NCBI GenBank assembly: GCA_963827585.1
Contig: CAWHCK010000048.1
Span: 115,923 to 179,922, forward strand
Length of the DNA: 64,000 nt
Direction: 5' to 3'
Origin: VAZQ01 sp963827585
GTDB taxonomy: Bacteria; Pseudomonadota; Alphaproteobacteria; Rhizobiales; Xanthobacteraceae
A model generated the notes under the pieces. That model was not told the DNA's origin and made no database searches. It saw nothing but the letters and a program-made list of their open reading frames with translations. Below are positions 53,409 to 61,120 of this stretch, one piece after another. The translations under genes and the position numbers were made by a program. Within the stretch, counting starts at the first letter, position 1; the number at the start of each line of letters is the position of its first letter.

Positions 53409-54824
53409 ATGTACAAGGACTTGCGCGACTTCATCGAGCGCGTCGACAAGCTGCGCGCGCTGCGGCGGATCACGGGCGCCGATCCGCGCTTCGAAATCGG
53501 CGGGATCACCGAGGTGGCGGCGGGGCGACCCGATGGCCCGGCCCTGCTCTTCGACGACATCAAGGGCTTTCCGCGCGGCTTTCGCATCTTCACCAACGCC
53601 ACGACCCACCCGCAGCGGGCGGCGCTTGCGCTCGGCATCGACCCGCAATTGCGGCCGCTCGACGCGCTCAAGGCCTGGATGGAGAAGCGCAAGACGCTGC
53701 AACCACTCGCGCCCGCGCTCGTCAAGGATGCGGCCTTTCTGCAGAACACAATGCAAGGCGATGCGGTCGACCTGGCAAAATTCCCGGCGCCGATCTGGCA
53801 CCGGCACGACGGCGGACCGTTCATCGGTTCGGGCTCGATCGTGATCATGCGCGACCCCGACGGCGGCTGGATCAACGCTTCGATCTATCGTGTTCAGGTG
53901 CACGGCCGGAACAAGGTGACCGTCCAGTTCGACCATGCCGGGCGGCACGGCGCCATCATCGCCAGGAAATACTGGGACCAGGGCAAGCCCTGTCCGCTGG
54001 CGGTGGTCAATGGCGAGGACCCGGCGCTGTTCATCGCCGGCTTCGAGTACCTGCCCACCGGACAATCGGAATACGCGTTCGCCGGCGGCATCAAAGGCGC
54101 GCCGATCGAGGTCTATCCCGGACCGCTGACCGGCCTGCCGATCCCGGCGCACGCGGAGATCGTGCTCGAAGGTCATCTCCGCCCCATGAGCGAGACCACG
54201 TTGCCGGAAGGGCCGTTCGGAGAATTCACCGGCTATTACGCGTCGGAAGCGCGGCCGGCGCCGGTCATGGAGGTCACGGCGGCCTATCATCGCGACGATC
54301 CAATCCTCCTGGGATCGCCGCCGATGAAGCCGCCGCGCTTCCACTTCGGGCTGCCGTTCCGCGCCGCCACCATCTGGCAGAATCTCGAGGCTGCGGGCGT
54401 CATCGACGTGGTGGGCGCGTGGCAGCACGTCTCGCAGCTCATGACCGTGGTGGCGCTCAAGCAGCGCTACGACGGCCACGCCAAGCGCGCCGCGCTCGTC
54501 GCCGCGGCCCACAGCTACATGGCGCGCATCGTGGTGGTGGTGGACGAGGACGTCGATCCGTCCAACCTGCACGATGTCATGTGGGCGGTGGCGACCCGGT
54601 GCGAGCCGTCGGAGCAGATCGACATCATCCGCAATGCCTGGAGCTCGGCGCTCGATCCCCGCATCGCGGCGGCGGACAAGCAGCGCGGCATCACCTCGCA
54701 CTCGAAGGTGATCATCGAGGCGTGCCGGCCGTTCCCGTGGATGGAAAAATTCCCGCCGACCTCGGCGCTGTCGCTGGAGGAGGCGCGGGCGATCGAGGAG
54801 AAGTGGGGAGCGGCGTTGAAGTAG
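53409..54824 (+). CDS. UbiD-family decarboxylase
   Basis: A 471-aa prenylated-FMN-dependent (de)carboxylase. Residues of the active site are visible: R161 in GGWINASIYRVQVHGRNK (with N156 for the metal), and E267 and E272 in LPEGPFGEFTGYY. This is the Glu-Arg-Glu arrangement of the family. It decarboxylates aromatic or unsaturated acids and needs the UbiX flavin prenyltransferase, which is not in the window. ATG 53409 follows GGGA and gives the standard N-terminus (MYKDLRDFIERV). It fits with the hydroxylases and the ring-cleavage dioxygenase of this cluster: hydroxylate, decarboxylate, cleave. Confidence 0.93.
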   Translation: MYKDLRDFIERVDKLRALRRITGADPRFEIGGITEVAAGRPDGPALLFDDIKGFPRGFRIFTNATTHPQRAALALGIDPQLRPLDALKAWMEKRKTLQPLAPALVKDAAFLQNTMQGDAVDLAKFPAPIWHRHDGGPFIGSGSIVIMRDPDGGWINASIYRVQVHGRNKVTVQFDHAGRHGAIIARKYWDQGKPCPLAVVNGEDPALFIAGFEYLPTGQSEYAFAGGIKGAPIEVYPGPLTGLPIPAHAEIVLEGHLRPMSETTLPEGPFGEFTGYYASEARPAPVMEVTAAYHRDDPILLGSPPMKPPRFHFGLPFRAATIWQNLEAAGVIDVVGAWQHVSQLMTVVALKQRYDGHAKRAALVAAAHSYMARIVVVVDEDVDPSNLHDVMWAVATRCEPSEQIDIIRNAWSSALDPRIAAADKQRGITSHSKVIIEACRPFPWMEKFPPTSALSLEEARAIEEKWGAALK

Positions 54825-54868
54825 TGATCAAGATCGTCCGTTTGCTTGCGGGACGTGACGCGGGCGCC

Positions 54869-54973
54869 ACCTCCCCCTGCAAGGGGGAGGTCGAGCTGCT
54901 TCGCGTAGCGAAGCAGTCGGGTGGGGGTCACAAATTTGATCCCCACCCCAACCCTCCCCTTTTCAAGGGGAGG
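54869..54973. repeat. Palindromic repeat, family A variant
   Basis: CCTCCCCCTGCAAGGGGGAGG at the left and CCCTCCCCTTTTCAAGGGGA at the right are hairpins, with GTGGGGGTC / GATCCCCAC inside and a CTGCTTCG / CGAAGCAG hairpin. It lies between convergent genes. Confidence 0.85.
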
Positions 54974-55024
54974 GAGCACACCGAGTTCGCGGCGCGAGCG
55001 GAGCGCACATTCCGACGGGCGCGA

Positions 55025-56257
55025 TCACGCCACGGCGTTGGCCGAATTCAAGCTGTCGAAGAGCGCGGAGCGGTAGAGGTACTGCTTGTGCAGCTTCACG
55101 TCCTCCGCGATGCGTCGCAGTTCGTCCAGGTGCCGGCGGCGGATCAGCGGGTCCTTTTCCTCGAGCGATCTCTTGTTCTGGATCGTCTGCGCCTGCACGT
55201 AGTCAATCTGCGCCTTGCGCCGCTGCCGGGTGTAGCGGTCGAGCACGTCGGGTTCGGCGCGGCCGAACCAGACGTCGGCGAGCTTGTCCGTGAGATTCAT
55301 CGCGTCATGGATGCCGCCGTTCATGCCCATGCCTCCGATCGGATTGTTGACATGGGCGCTGTCGCCGGCGAGCAGCACGCGGCCCTTGTTGAAGGTGGCG
55401 GCGACCCGCTGGTGCACGGCATAAAGCGCGTAATAGGGGATCTCGTAATCGCCGGGCTTGGCATGGATGCCCTGCAGGCGGCGCTGGATGGCATCCAGGC
55501 TCAAGGCCTGCTCGTCGCTCTCCTCCGCCGGCACCGGCATGATGCCGCGCCAGATCCCGGGCGGGCCGTTGCCGTTGACCTTGAACAGGTTGAGCCACTC
55601 GTTGGGGTCGGAGAAATAGTTGCGGGTGCAGAAGCCCTGGCCGGTCGCGCCGAAGTCGAAGCTGGTGGCGATCTTGATGAAGCGCTCGGGCCAGGTGAAG
55701 CCCTCGAACTCGATCTCCGCCAGCCGCCGCACGGTGCTGCGCCCGCCGTCGGTTCCGATGACGTAGCGGCCGCGCAGCGTCTCGGCGTCGCCGCCGGCGT
55801 TGACCACCGTGATGTCGACGTGGTCGGCACCCTGTTCGAGGCCCGTCACCTTGGTGGAGAAGCGGACCTCGGCGATGCCGCTCGCTTCGATATGCGGCAC
55901 GGCGGCCCGCACCAGCTTGTACTGCTCCCATTGCACCACGAACGGGTAGGGCACCTCGCCCTTGAGCAGGTTGAGGTCGAATACGGCGATGAGCTCGCCG
56001 CTGACGCGGTCGCGGAAATGGAAGATCGGCGATTGCAATCCGCCGGTCCCGTCCTCCGCCAGGGCTTCTTCAATGAGGCCGAGCTCGGCCAGCATCTCGA
56101 TCGTCGGGGCATGGATGGTGGCGGCGCGCTGATCCTCGGGCGGCTCGGCTTCGGCTTCGACCAGCGTGACCGGAATGCCCTTCCTGACCAGGGCGAGGGC
56201 CGTCACCGCCCCCACCGGTCCGGCACCGGCCACGATCACGCGATCGTCGTTCTGCAT
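55025..56257 (-). CDS. FAD-dependent aromatic hydroxylase, copy 2
   Basis: A 410-aa flavoprotein monooxygenase with GAGPVGAVTALALVRKG at the N-terminus, VIGTDGGRSTVRRLAEIEFE in the middle and KGRVLLAGDSAHVNNPIGGM for the FAD ribityl site. It ends with a charged helix (EEKDPLIRRRHLDELRRIAE) shared with copy 1 (51460-52680). I start at ATG 56255-56257, which begins the Rossmann fold; the upstream in-frame residues come from a repeat. It is downstream of the family F repeat at 56323 and upstream of no same-strand gene within 200 bp. The substrate is unknown, but copies 1 and 2 may act on the same ring at different positions. Confidence 0.88.
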   Translation of the reverse strand: MQNDDRVIVAGAGPVGAVTALALVRKGIPVTLVEAEAEPPEDQRAATIHAPTIEMLAELGLIEEALAEDGTGGLQSPIFHFRDRVSGELIAVFDLNLLKGEVPYPFVVQWEQYKLVRAAVPHIEASGIAEVRFSTKVTGLEQGADHVDITVVNAGGDAETLRGRYVIGTDGGRSTVRRLAEIEFEGFTWPERFIKIATSFDFGATGQGFCTRNYFSDPNEWLNLFKVNGNGPPGIWRGIMPVPAEESDEQALSLDAIQRRLQGIHAKPGDYEIPYYALYAVHQRVAATFNKGRVLLAGDSAHVNNPIGGMGMNGGIHDAMNLTDKLADVWFGRAEPDVLDRYTRQRRKAQIDYVQAQTIQNKRSLEEKDPLIRRRHLDELRRIAEDVKLHKQYLYRSALFDSLNSANAVA

Positions 56258-56271
56258 CGTCCGCTCCGCGT

Positions 56272-56311
56272 TAGAGCGTGATTGCTTTAGGTTAGTCGCA
56301 ATCACGCTCTA
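56272..56311. repeat. Perfect 14-bp inverted repeat
   Basis: TAGAGCGTGATTGC (56272-56285) and GCAATCACGCTCTA (56298-56311) flank a 12-nt loop. A T-rich run follows (AGCTTTTTATTT), so on the plus strand it looks like a terminator. But the nearest plus-strand gene ended 1.4 kb before, so a repeat is more likely. Confidence 0.7.
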
Positions 56312-56322
56312 GCTTTTTATTT

Positions 56323-56395
56323 GAGCATGATCTTTTCGGAAAACCGGTACCCACCCCGGATCAAGTCCGGGGCAGGCTTTTTCCGGATCATGCTC
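56323..56395. repeat. Palindromic repeat, family F, interrupted by a second palindrome
   Basis: Arms GAGCATGATC (56323-56332) and GATCATGCTC (56386-56395) enclose AAACCGGTACCCAC, then the hairpin CCCCGGA (56354-56360) with TCCGGGG (56366-56372), then TTTTTCCGG. In the intact copy at 14633-14681 CCCAC joins TTTTCCGG directly. Confidence 0.8.
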
Positions 56396-56468
56396 CAGCG
56401 TACAATACACACCAAGTCGTTCGCCGGTGACAAGCCGAAAGCTGCGGCAGCGGCTGCATGCGATCCGC

Positions 56469-57461
56469 TCAGACCTTCGAAATCTCGAACATCGAGGGGT
56501 GGAAGAGTTCCTCGACCGTCACCTTGCGGTCGATCAATCCCTGCTCATGGGCGTACTGGGTGAGCGCCGTGATCTCGCGCATGTTCTCGTGGATGCCGTA
56601 GGCCCAAAAATCCTTCCCCATGATCGCCATGGTCTCCTGCGTTTCCGGAATGAGCCAGGGCAAGGTCACCATCAGCGCGTTGACATCGAGGAGATCGACC
56701 ATGGCCAGCGCCTTGGCTTCGCAGAACGCCTTGTAGACGCTCGAGGGGAGCCACGGATATTTCTGCACGAGCTCCTTGCGGATGCCGACGAGGTGCATCA
56801 GCGGGAACATGCCGGTCTTCTTGTAGTAGGCCTGCTCCGCTTCGCGCGTGTTGGGGAAGAGGCGCCTGATATGCGGTTCCCCGCGCAGGAACGACGACGG
56901 CGCGCGTGCGGTGAACAAGGCATCGAGCTCGCCGTCGCGCAGCATGCCGACGAGGGTCTGCTCCTTTCCGATCGGCTGGAGGTCGAGGCCCGCAATCGGC
57001 TTGAGCGGCGTGCGCTCGTCGCGGCCCGCCTCCTCCTGGCCGCCGTTGCGCCAGTGGATCTCGGTCGGCAGCACACCGTATTCGTGCTGCATCATGCCGC
57101 GCATCCAGACCACGGCCGTGATCTGGTATTCGGGCAGGCCGACGCGCTTGCCGCGCAGATCTTCGGGCCTGCTGATCCCGGCATCGGCGCGAACATAGAT
57201 GCCGGAATGGCGGAACAGCCGCGACACGAAGGCGGGGATGCCGACATAGGCCGATGTCCCCGCGGCGACGGTGCGGATATAGCTCGAGAACGACAGCTCC
57301 GAGACGTCGAACTCCTGGTAGCGGAAGACGCGAAAGAAGATCTCCTCCGGATACAGCGGCAGGTAGGTGACCTCGCAGCCCTCCACCTTGACGCGGCCGT
57401 CGCGGATGGCGCGGGTGCGGTCGTAGTTGCCGCACGCAATGGTAATCGGCACCTCAACCAT
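56469..57461 (-). CDS. 4,5-dihydroxyphthalate decarboxylase-like/NMT1-fold protein (intact copy)
   Basis: A 330-aa protein. It begins MVEVPITIACGNYDRTRAIR without a signal peptide, and has EFDVSELSFSSYIRTVAAGT, FVSRLFRHSGIYVRADAGIS, VGLPEYQITAVVWMRGMMQH and RRLFPNTREAEQAYYKKTGM. It is homologous to the frameshifted gene at 47853-48846 along its whole length. The family's best-known name is 4,5-dihydroxyphthalate decarboxylase, a cytoplasmic enzyme with a binding-protein fold. It is divergent from the LigB-LigA-like dioxygenase at 57684 across 222 bp, which supports a shared aromatic pathway. The FAD hydroxylase at 55025 lies downstream on the same strand after 211 bp. Confidence 0.88.
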   Translation of the reverse strand: MVEVPITIACGNYDRTRAIRDGRVKVEGCEVTYLPLYPEEIFFRVFRYQEFDVSELSFSSYIRTVAAGTSAYVGIPAFVSRLFRHSGIYVRADAGISRPEDLRGKRVGLPEYQITAVVWMRGMMQHEYGVLPTEIHWRNGGQEEAGRDERTPLKPIAGLDLQPIGKEQTLVGMLRDGELDALFTARAPSSFLRGEPHIRRLFPNTREAEQAYYKKTGMFPLMHLVGIRKELVQKYPWLPSSVYKAFCEAKALAMVDLLDVNALMVTLPWLIPETQETMAIMGKDFWAYGIHENMREITALTQYAHEQGLIDRKVTVEELFHPSMFEISKV

Positions 57462-57683
57462 CGGGCCTCCTTATCGGCTGCGCTGTCGGGATGGGATTGG
57501 CGTAGGACGCGGGGCGCGCAAGCTTGATCCTGCGCGAAACCTACTTGCTTCCGTTTGCGCTGTGAAGTGTCGCCTTGTTGGATGCTGCTTTGCGCGATAC
57601 GTTGGGGACGCGACGCGGCCCGCTGCGGCGATGTTCGCGCCAAGAGGAGCGGCGAACAAGCGGAGCGGCGAAGGAGAAAAACC

Positions 57684-58772
57684 ATGATGTCGACCGTGAT
57701 CGGCGGCGCCATGCTGCCCCATGCGCCTCAGTTCTTCACCATGCCGGAGACCGAAGACAAGAAGAACGTCGAGCACGTGCGGGAAGTCGCGGCCGATATC
57801 GGCAACAGGCTGCGGGCCTTGCAGCCCGACCTCTGGATCATCTTCTCGAACGATCACGCCGAGCAGTTCTTCCACAACGCGGCGCCGCCCTTCACCGTCC
57901 ATGTCGGCGGCGAGGCGACCGGCGATTTTGCCGGCCGGAAATTCCGCTGGAAGATTCCGAGCGAGATCGGTTTCGAGATCGTGCGCCAGCTCTACCGGCA
58001 GAACTTCGACCCCGCCTTCACCAGCACGGCGAAGATCGACTATGCGATCGGAATTCCGCTGACCCATCTCGGCCACACCGACCCGGTGCTGCCGATCTAC
58101 GTCAATGCCTATCTGCCGCCGCAACCCACCATGGAACGCTGCTACGCCTTCGGGCAGGCGATCGCGCGCACGGTCACCGCGCTCGGCCTCAAGACCGTGG
58201 TGCTGTCGAGCGGCGGCATGTCGCATTTTCCCGGCACCGACCGCTATTCCAATCCGGAGCTCAACTGGGACATGCGTGCGCTCGAGAAGCTCAAGGGCGG
58301 AAACCTGAAATCGCTCATCGGCTACGACGAGACCGAGCTCGACGACACCGGCAATATCGAGCTGCGCTGCTGGGCCTGCGCGGCCGGCGCGCTCGGCGAG
58401 CGCAAGCCCGACGTAGTGTCGATGGATCCGAGCTGGCACCACAATTATGCGTCGCTGGCCTGGACCGGCGGGCAGGCCGAGGCGCAACACGCCGCACATT
58501 ATCCCGCGATCAAGCCCGAGCTGGTGGAGCTTACCTCGGCGCTGCACGGTCTCGCCCACGACGCCGACCTGCGCGCGCAATACATGGCCGACGCGCCGGC
58601 CTTCGCCGACAAGTTCCAGCTGCCGCCCGACCAGCGCGAGGCGCTGATCAAGCTCGACCTGCCCTCGATCGTGAAGATGGGCGCGCATCCGCTCGTCCCG
58701 TTCCTGGCGCAGCTGCAAATCCAGCGCCTGCGCCCGCGTCCACGGAGCGTAGAGCATCCGGGCTACGGCTGA
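57684..58772 (+). CDS. LigB-LigA fused class III extradiol ring-cleavage dioxygenase
   Basis: A 362-aa protein from ATG 57684 (MMSTVIGGAMLPHAPQFFTM), behind GGAG. The LigB domain has iron ligands H13 (LPHAP) and H58 (NDHAEQFF), E226 as a candidate third ligand, and H181 (GGMSHFPGTD) as the catalytic base. After residue ~285 comes a LigA-type helical domain (ALHGLAHDADLRAQYMADAP, then IVKMGAHPLVPFLAQL). The fusion resembles gallate and methylgallate dioxygenases, where LigA and LigB are joined. It would open a catecholic or gallate-like ring with oxygen. It likely shares a transcript with the next gene (32-bp gap). Confidence 0.9.
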   Translation: MMSTVIGGAMLPHAPQFFTMPETEDKKNVEHVREVAADIGNRLRALQPDLWIIFSNDHAEQFFHNAAPPFTVHVGGEATGDFAGRKFRWKIPSEIGFEIVRQLYRQNFDPAFTSTAKIDYAIGIPLTHLGHTDPVLPIYVNAYLPPQPTMERCYAFGQAIARTVTALGLKTVVLSSGGMSHFPGTDRYSNPELNWDMRALEKLKGGNLKSLIGYDETELDDTGNIELRCWACAAGALGERKPDVVSMDPSWHHNYASLAWTGGQAEAQHAAHYPAIKPELVELTSALHGLAHDADLRAQYMADAPAFADKFQLPPDQREALIKLDLPSIVKMGAHPLVPFLAQLQIQRLRPRPRSVEHPGYG

Positions 58773-58804
58773 GGTAAGGTTCGAAGGGTCAGGAGCACGA
58801 TCCC

Positions 58805-59738
58805 ATGAAGAAGCTGGTGTTGGAGACCACGGCGCCGTTCCAGGGCCTGCCGGAGCTCGTCGCCTACGACGAGGGCCTGTTCGAGAAGGAAGGGCTCACG
58901 GTCGAATGGGCCGATCGCGAGCAGGGCGTGGAGAAGAAGGTCGAGACCCATGTGACCAGCCCGAAAGGGGTCGACCCCTTCACCAGCCACGGCAAGCTGT
59001 TCGAGCAGGGCAAGGCCGACATGTACAACGCCTGCGAGTGGGGCAATTACTGTCGGGTGCAGGACACCTCGACCGGCAGCCGCCAGGTCGGCCGCCGCGC
59101 CATCGTGACCTATTCCGCCCTGGTGGTCGCGCCGGATTCGCCGGTCTTCACCCCGCAACAGCTCGCCAACAAGGACCGTCGCCGTGCCGTTCTATTTCGG
59201 CACCCACTACATCGCCTTGCACATGCTGGAAGGCTTCCTGCGGCGGGAGGAGATCAAGCTCTGCCGCGCGCCCAACGGCTCACGCTACCGCCTCGCCGCG
59301 CTGATGAAGGGCGAGGTCGACGCCACCACCCTGACGGAGCCGCACGTCACGCTGGCGGAGAAGAAGGGCTGCCGCATCATCTGCTCGGCGTTCTTCCACG
59401 GCACCGAGGTTGCATCCGAGCGGGTGGATGCGGAGACCTATGCCGCCTTCAACCGCGCGGTGCGCGCGGCGGTCCGCCGCATCAACGCCGACAAGCGCGC
59501 CTATCTGCATTATTTCATCGACTATCACGGCAAGACCGATCCGGAGATTGCCGCATTGAAGGTGGATGACCTGCGCGAGAGCCGCCTCGTGGTGTGCGAT
59601 CCCGCGCCGATCCCGGTCGAGGAGATGCAGCGCACCTACGACTGGCTCAAGAGCTGGGGCATGCTGGAGGAAACCGCCTCGCCGCTCGAGCTCGTCAACA
59701 CGGACGTGCAGCGCCACGCCCATCAGGCGGCGGAGTGA
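58805..59738 (+). CDS. NMT1/THI5-like binding-protein-fold protein, no leader (one frameshift)
   Basis: ATG 58805 starts MKKLVLETTAPFQGLPELVA without a signal peptide, then YDEGLFEKEGLTVEWADREQ and YNACEWGNYCRVQDTSTGSR. Near 59178 the frame shifts and the protein continues VPFYFGTHYIALHMLEGFLR, then MKGEVDATTLTEPHVTLAEK to TGA 59736-59738. The restored protein is ~310 aa. It has the two-lobe fold of periplasmic binding proteins but appears cytoplasmic, like the two dihydroxyphthalate-decarboxylase-like proteins nearby; it may be a diverged enzyme. It is 32 bp downstream of the dioxygenase gene. Confidence 0.8.
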
Positions 59739-59770
59739 CGCCGCGCCGCTGAGGCAACTCTCTCTATTGT

Positions 59771-59914
59771 CGTCCCCGCGCATCCGATCTCGGGTTTACC
59801 CGAGATCGGCTTTTTAGGTGCGCATGTCGGCTATAGCCGACATGCGGCGGGGACCCATGGTGCCATACACGCGGGCCGCTGGAATACTCGGGTCCCCGCT
59901 TTCGCGGGGACGAC
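59771..59914. repeat. Family D repeat with a family C core inserted
   Basis: TCGTCCCCGCG at the left and CGGGGACGACG at the right are family D ends, with GTCCCCGCTTTCGCGGGGAC at the right. Between lie the family C hairpins CCGATCTCGGGT / ACCCGAGATCGG (59784-59809) and GCATGTCGGCTA / TAGCCGACATGC (59822-59845). This covers most of the 310-bp gap before the next small gene; the remaining ~130 bp show no clear signal. Confidence 0.8.
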
Positions 59915-60048
59915 GTCCGATGATGCTTCCCCGAGAGGTACGTTCGCGACAATCAGTCGAGTGTGTGACGCGCTTCACACAGGCGAGCGGAGAAGCGCAC
60001 TAGATGGTGGAGGTCTGCGGTCGATGGGGCTGCGCATCCGAGACCACC

Positions 60049-60249
60049 ATGACATATCAATCGCAGTCTCTTTTCCTCTCCGGGTCCGACGTGAGTTTTC
60101 GATCGCTCTGGCAGCGGATGATCGACGCGGTCTCGGCGGGGCAGCGGCGCGCGGCAGAGCGGGAAATTGCAAGACACCTGCACTTCCGACGCGGCCGGCA
60201 CCACGACGACTTCAGCATCGAGCTCGAACGGCGGCTCCTGGGTCAGTAA
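60049..60249 (+). CDS. Small hypothetical protein
   Basis: A 66-aa protein starting MTYQSQSLFLSGSDVSFRSL and continuing WQRMIDAVSAGQRRAAEREI. It is Arg-rich and likely helical in its second half, with no signal or membrane segment. It resembles small conserved proteins of Rhizobiales with an AEREIARHLHFRR-like end (from memory, not searched). ATG 60049 is chosen over the earlier in-frame ATG 60004, which would add 15 residues with no pattern. It is 15 bp upstream of a tiny membrane ORF. Confidence 0.5.
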   Translation: MTYQSQSLFLSGSDVSFRSLWQRMIDAVSAGQRRAAEREIARHLHFRRGRHHDDFSIELERRLLGQ

Positions 60250-60263
60250 CGGAGACGCCCGCG

Positions 60264-60356
60264 ATGCCCGCTTTCTCCCTTTCCCTTGATCTCCTCTGGC
60301 TCGCGGTCGCGTTTATCACCGTGATGGCCGGCATGCTGGCGGCCGCCCCGGAGTAA
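60264..60356 (+). CDS. Tiny predicted membrane protein (30 aa)
   Basis: MPAFSLSLDLLWLAVAFIT and then VMAGMLAAAPE is a single hydrophobic span with a short polar end. The ATG 60264 follows TAACGGAGACGCCC: the GGAG site lies just after the upstream stop, so the two small genes look coupled. Too short to trust by coding statistics, but the composition and the ribosome site support a real small membrane protein. Confidence 0.45.
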   Translation: MPAFSLSLDLLWLAVAFITVMAGMLAAAPE

Positions 60357-60397
60357 TCCACGTCGTGAGGCGTACGATCGGGCGCAGCGGGCCTGCG

Positions 60398-61051
60398 TCA
60401 CGCCGCGTCGGCGGCGGGTATCGCGCATTGCCCGAGCGTCTTCTGCCACGCCGGCAGGGCGCTCAGCGTCTTGAACCAGCGCTTGATCTCGCCGTAAGGC
60501 TCGATCGGATAATGCGCCATTTCGGCGAGGTTCATGACCGCACCGAGCGAGAAATCGGCGAGCGTCAAGGTGTCGCCGGTCACGAATTTCCTGCCCTTGA
60601 GCTGGCCGTCCAGGACCTTCGCGACGCGATGGAATGCCTCCGTGCCGTTGGCGATCGCCGTCATGTCGGGCTCGTTGATCCCGAGCAAGGCCGGCTTCAC
60701 GACATATTCGAGCAGGAACACGGTGCAGGCCGGCTCCCAATGCGCGAGATCCCAGAACTGCCAGCGCGTCACGTCGAGCCGCGCGACCTCGTCCTTGGGC
60801 AGGAGGCCACTCTCCGGTTTCTTTGCGGCGAGGTATTGCCCGATCGCGTTCGCCTCCCACAGGACATAGTCGCCGTCCTTGAGCGTTGGCATGCGCATGT
60901 TGGGATTGAGCGCGGCGTATTGCGGCGTCTTCTGCTCGTCCTTGCGCAGGTCGACCAGGTGCAGCGTCGTGTCGAGACCGAGATGGTTGGCGACCGCCAT
61001 CACCTTGAAGGCGCGCGGGCTGAGCGGAAAGACGTAGAGTTCGATCGTCAT
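60398..61051 (-). CDS. Glutathione S-transferase family protein
   Basis: A 217-aa protein with the thioredoxin-fold N-terminal domain (MTIELYVFPLSPRAFKVMAV, active-site Ser in PLSPRAFKV). The glutathione-binding NMRMPTLKDGDYVLWEANAI follows, with cis-Pro and the E-A/S pair, and then the all-helical C-terminal domain with TLADFSLGAVMNLAEM. It likely conjugates or reduces an electrophile with glutathione. Start ATG 61049-61051. It lies just downstream of the SRPBCC gene on the same strand, with a 69-bp gap. Confidence 0.9.
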   Translation of the reverse strand: MTIELYVFPLSPRAFKVMAVANHLGLDTTLHLVDLRKDEQKTPQYAALNPNMRMPTLKDGDYVLWEANAIGQYLAAKKPESGLLPKDEVARLDVTRWQFWDLAHWEPACTVFLLEYVVKPALLGINEPDMTAIANGTEAFHRVAKVLDGQLKGRKFVTGDTLTLADFSLGAVMNLAEMAHYPIEPYGEIKRWFKTLSALPAWQKTLGQCAIPAADAA

Positions 61052-61120
61052 GGGATGCTCCCTCGTGGTTTCAAATTCGGCTCTGCCGACGGCGCCCGCT
61101 GGCCTTGATCGGCCCGACGC

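Noticed and set aside
56272..56325. Rho-independent terminator
   Set aside because: The hairpin and T-rich run look right on the plus strand, but no plus-strand gene ends nearby and the inverted repeat matches a common repeat type.
7568..59914. Repeated palindromes as a CRISPR array
   Set aside because: Copies are kilobases apart, belong to several families, lack regular spacers and there are no cas genes.
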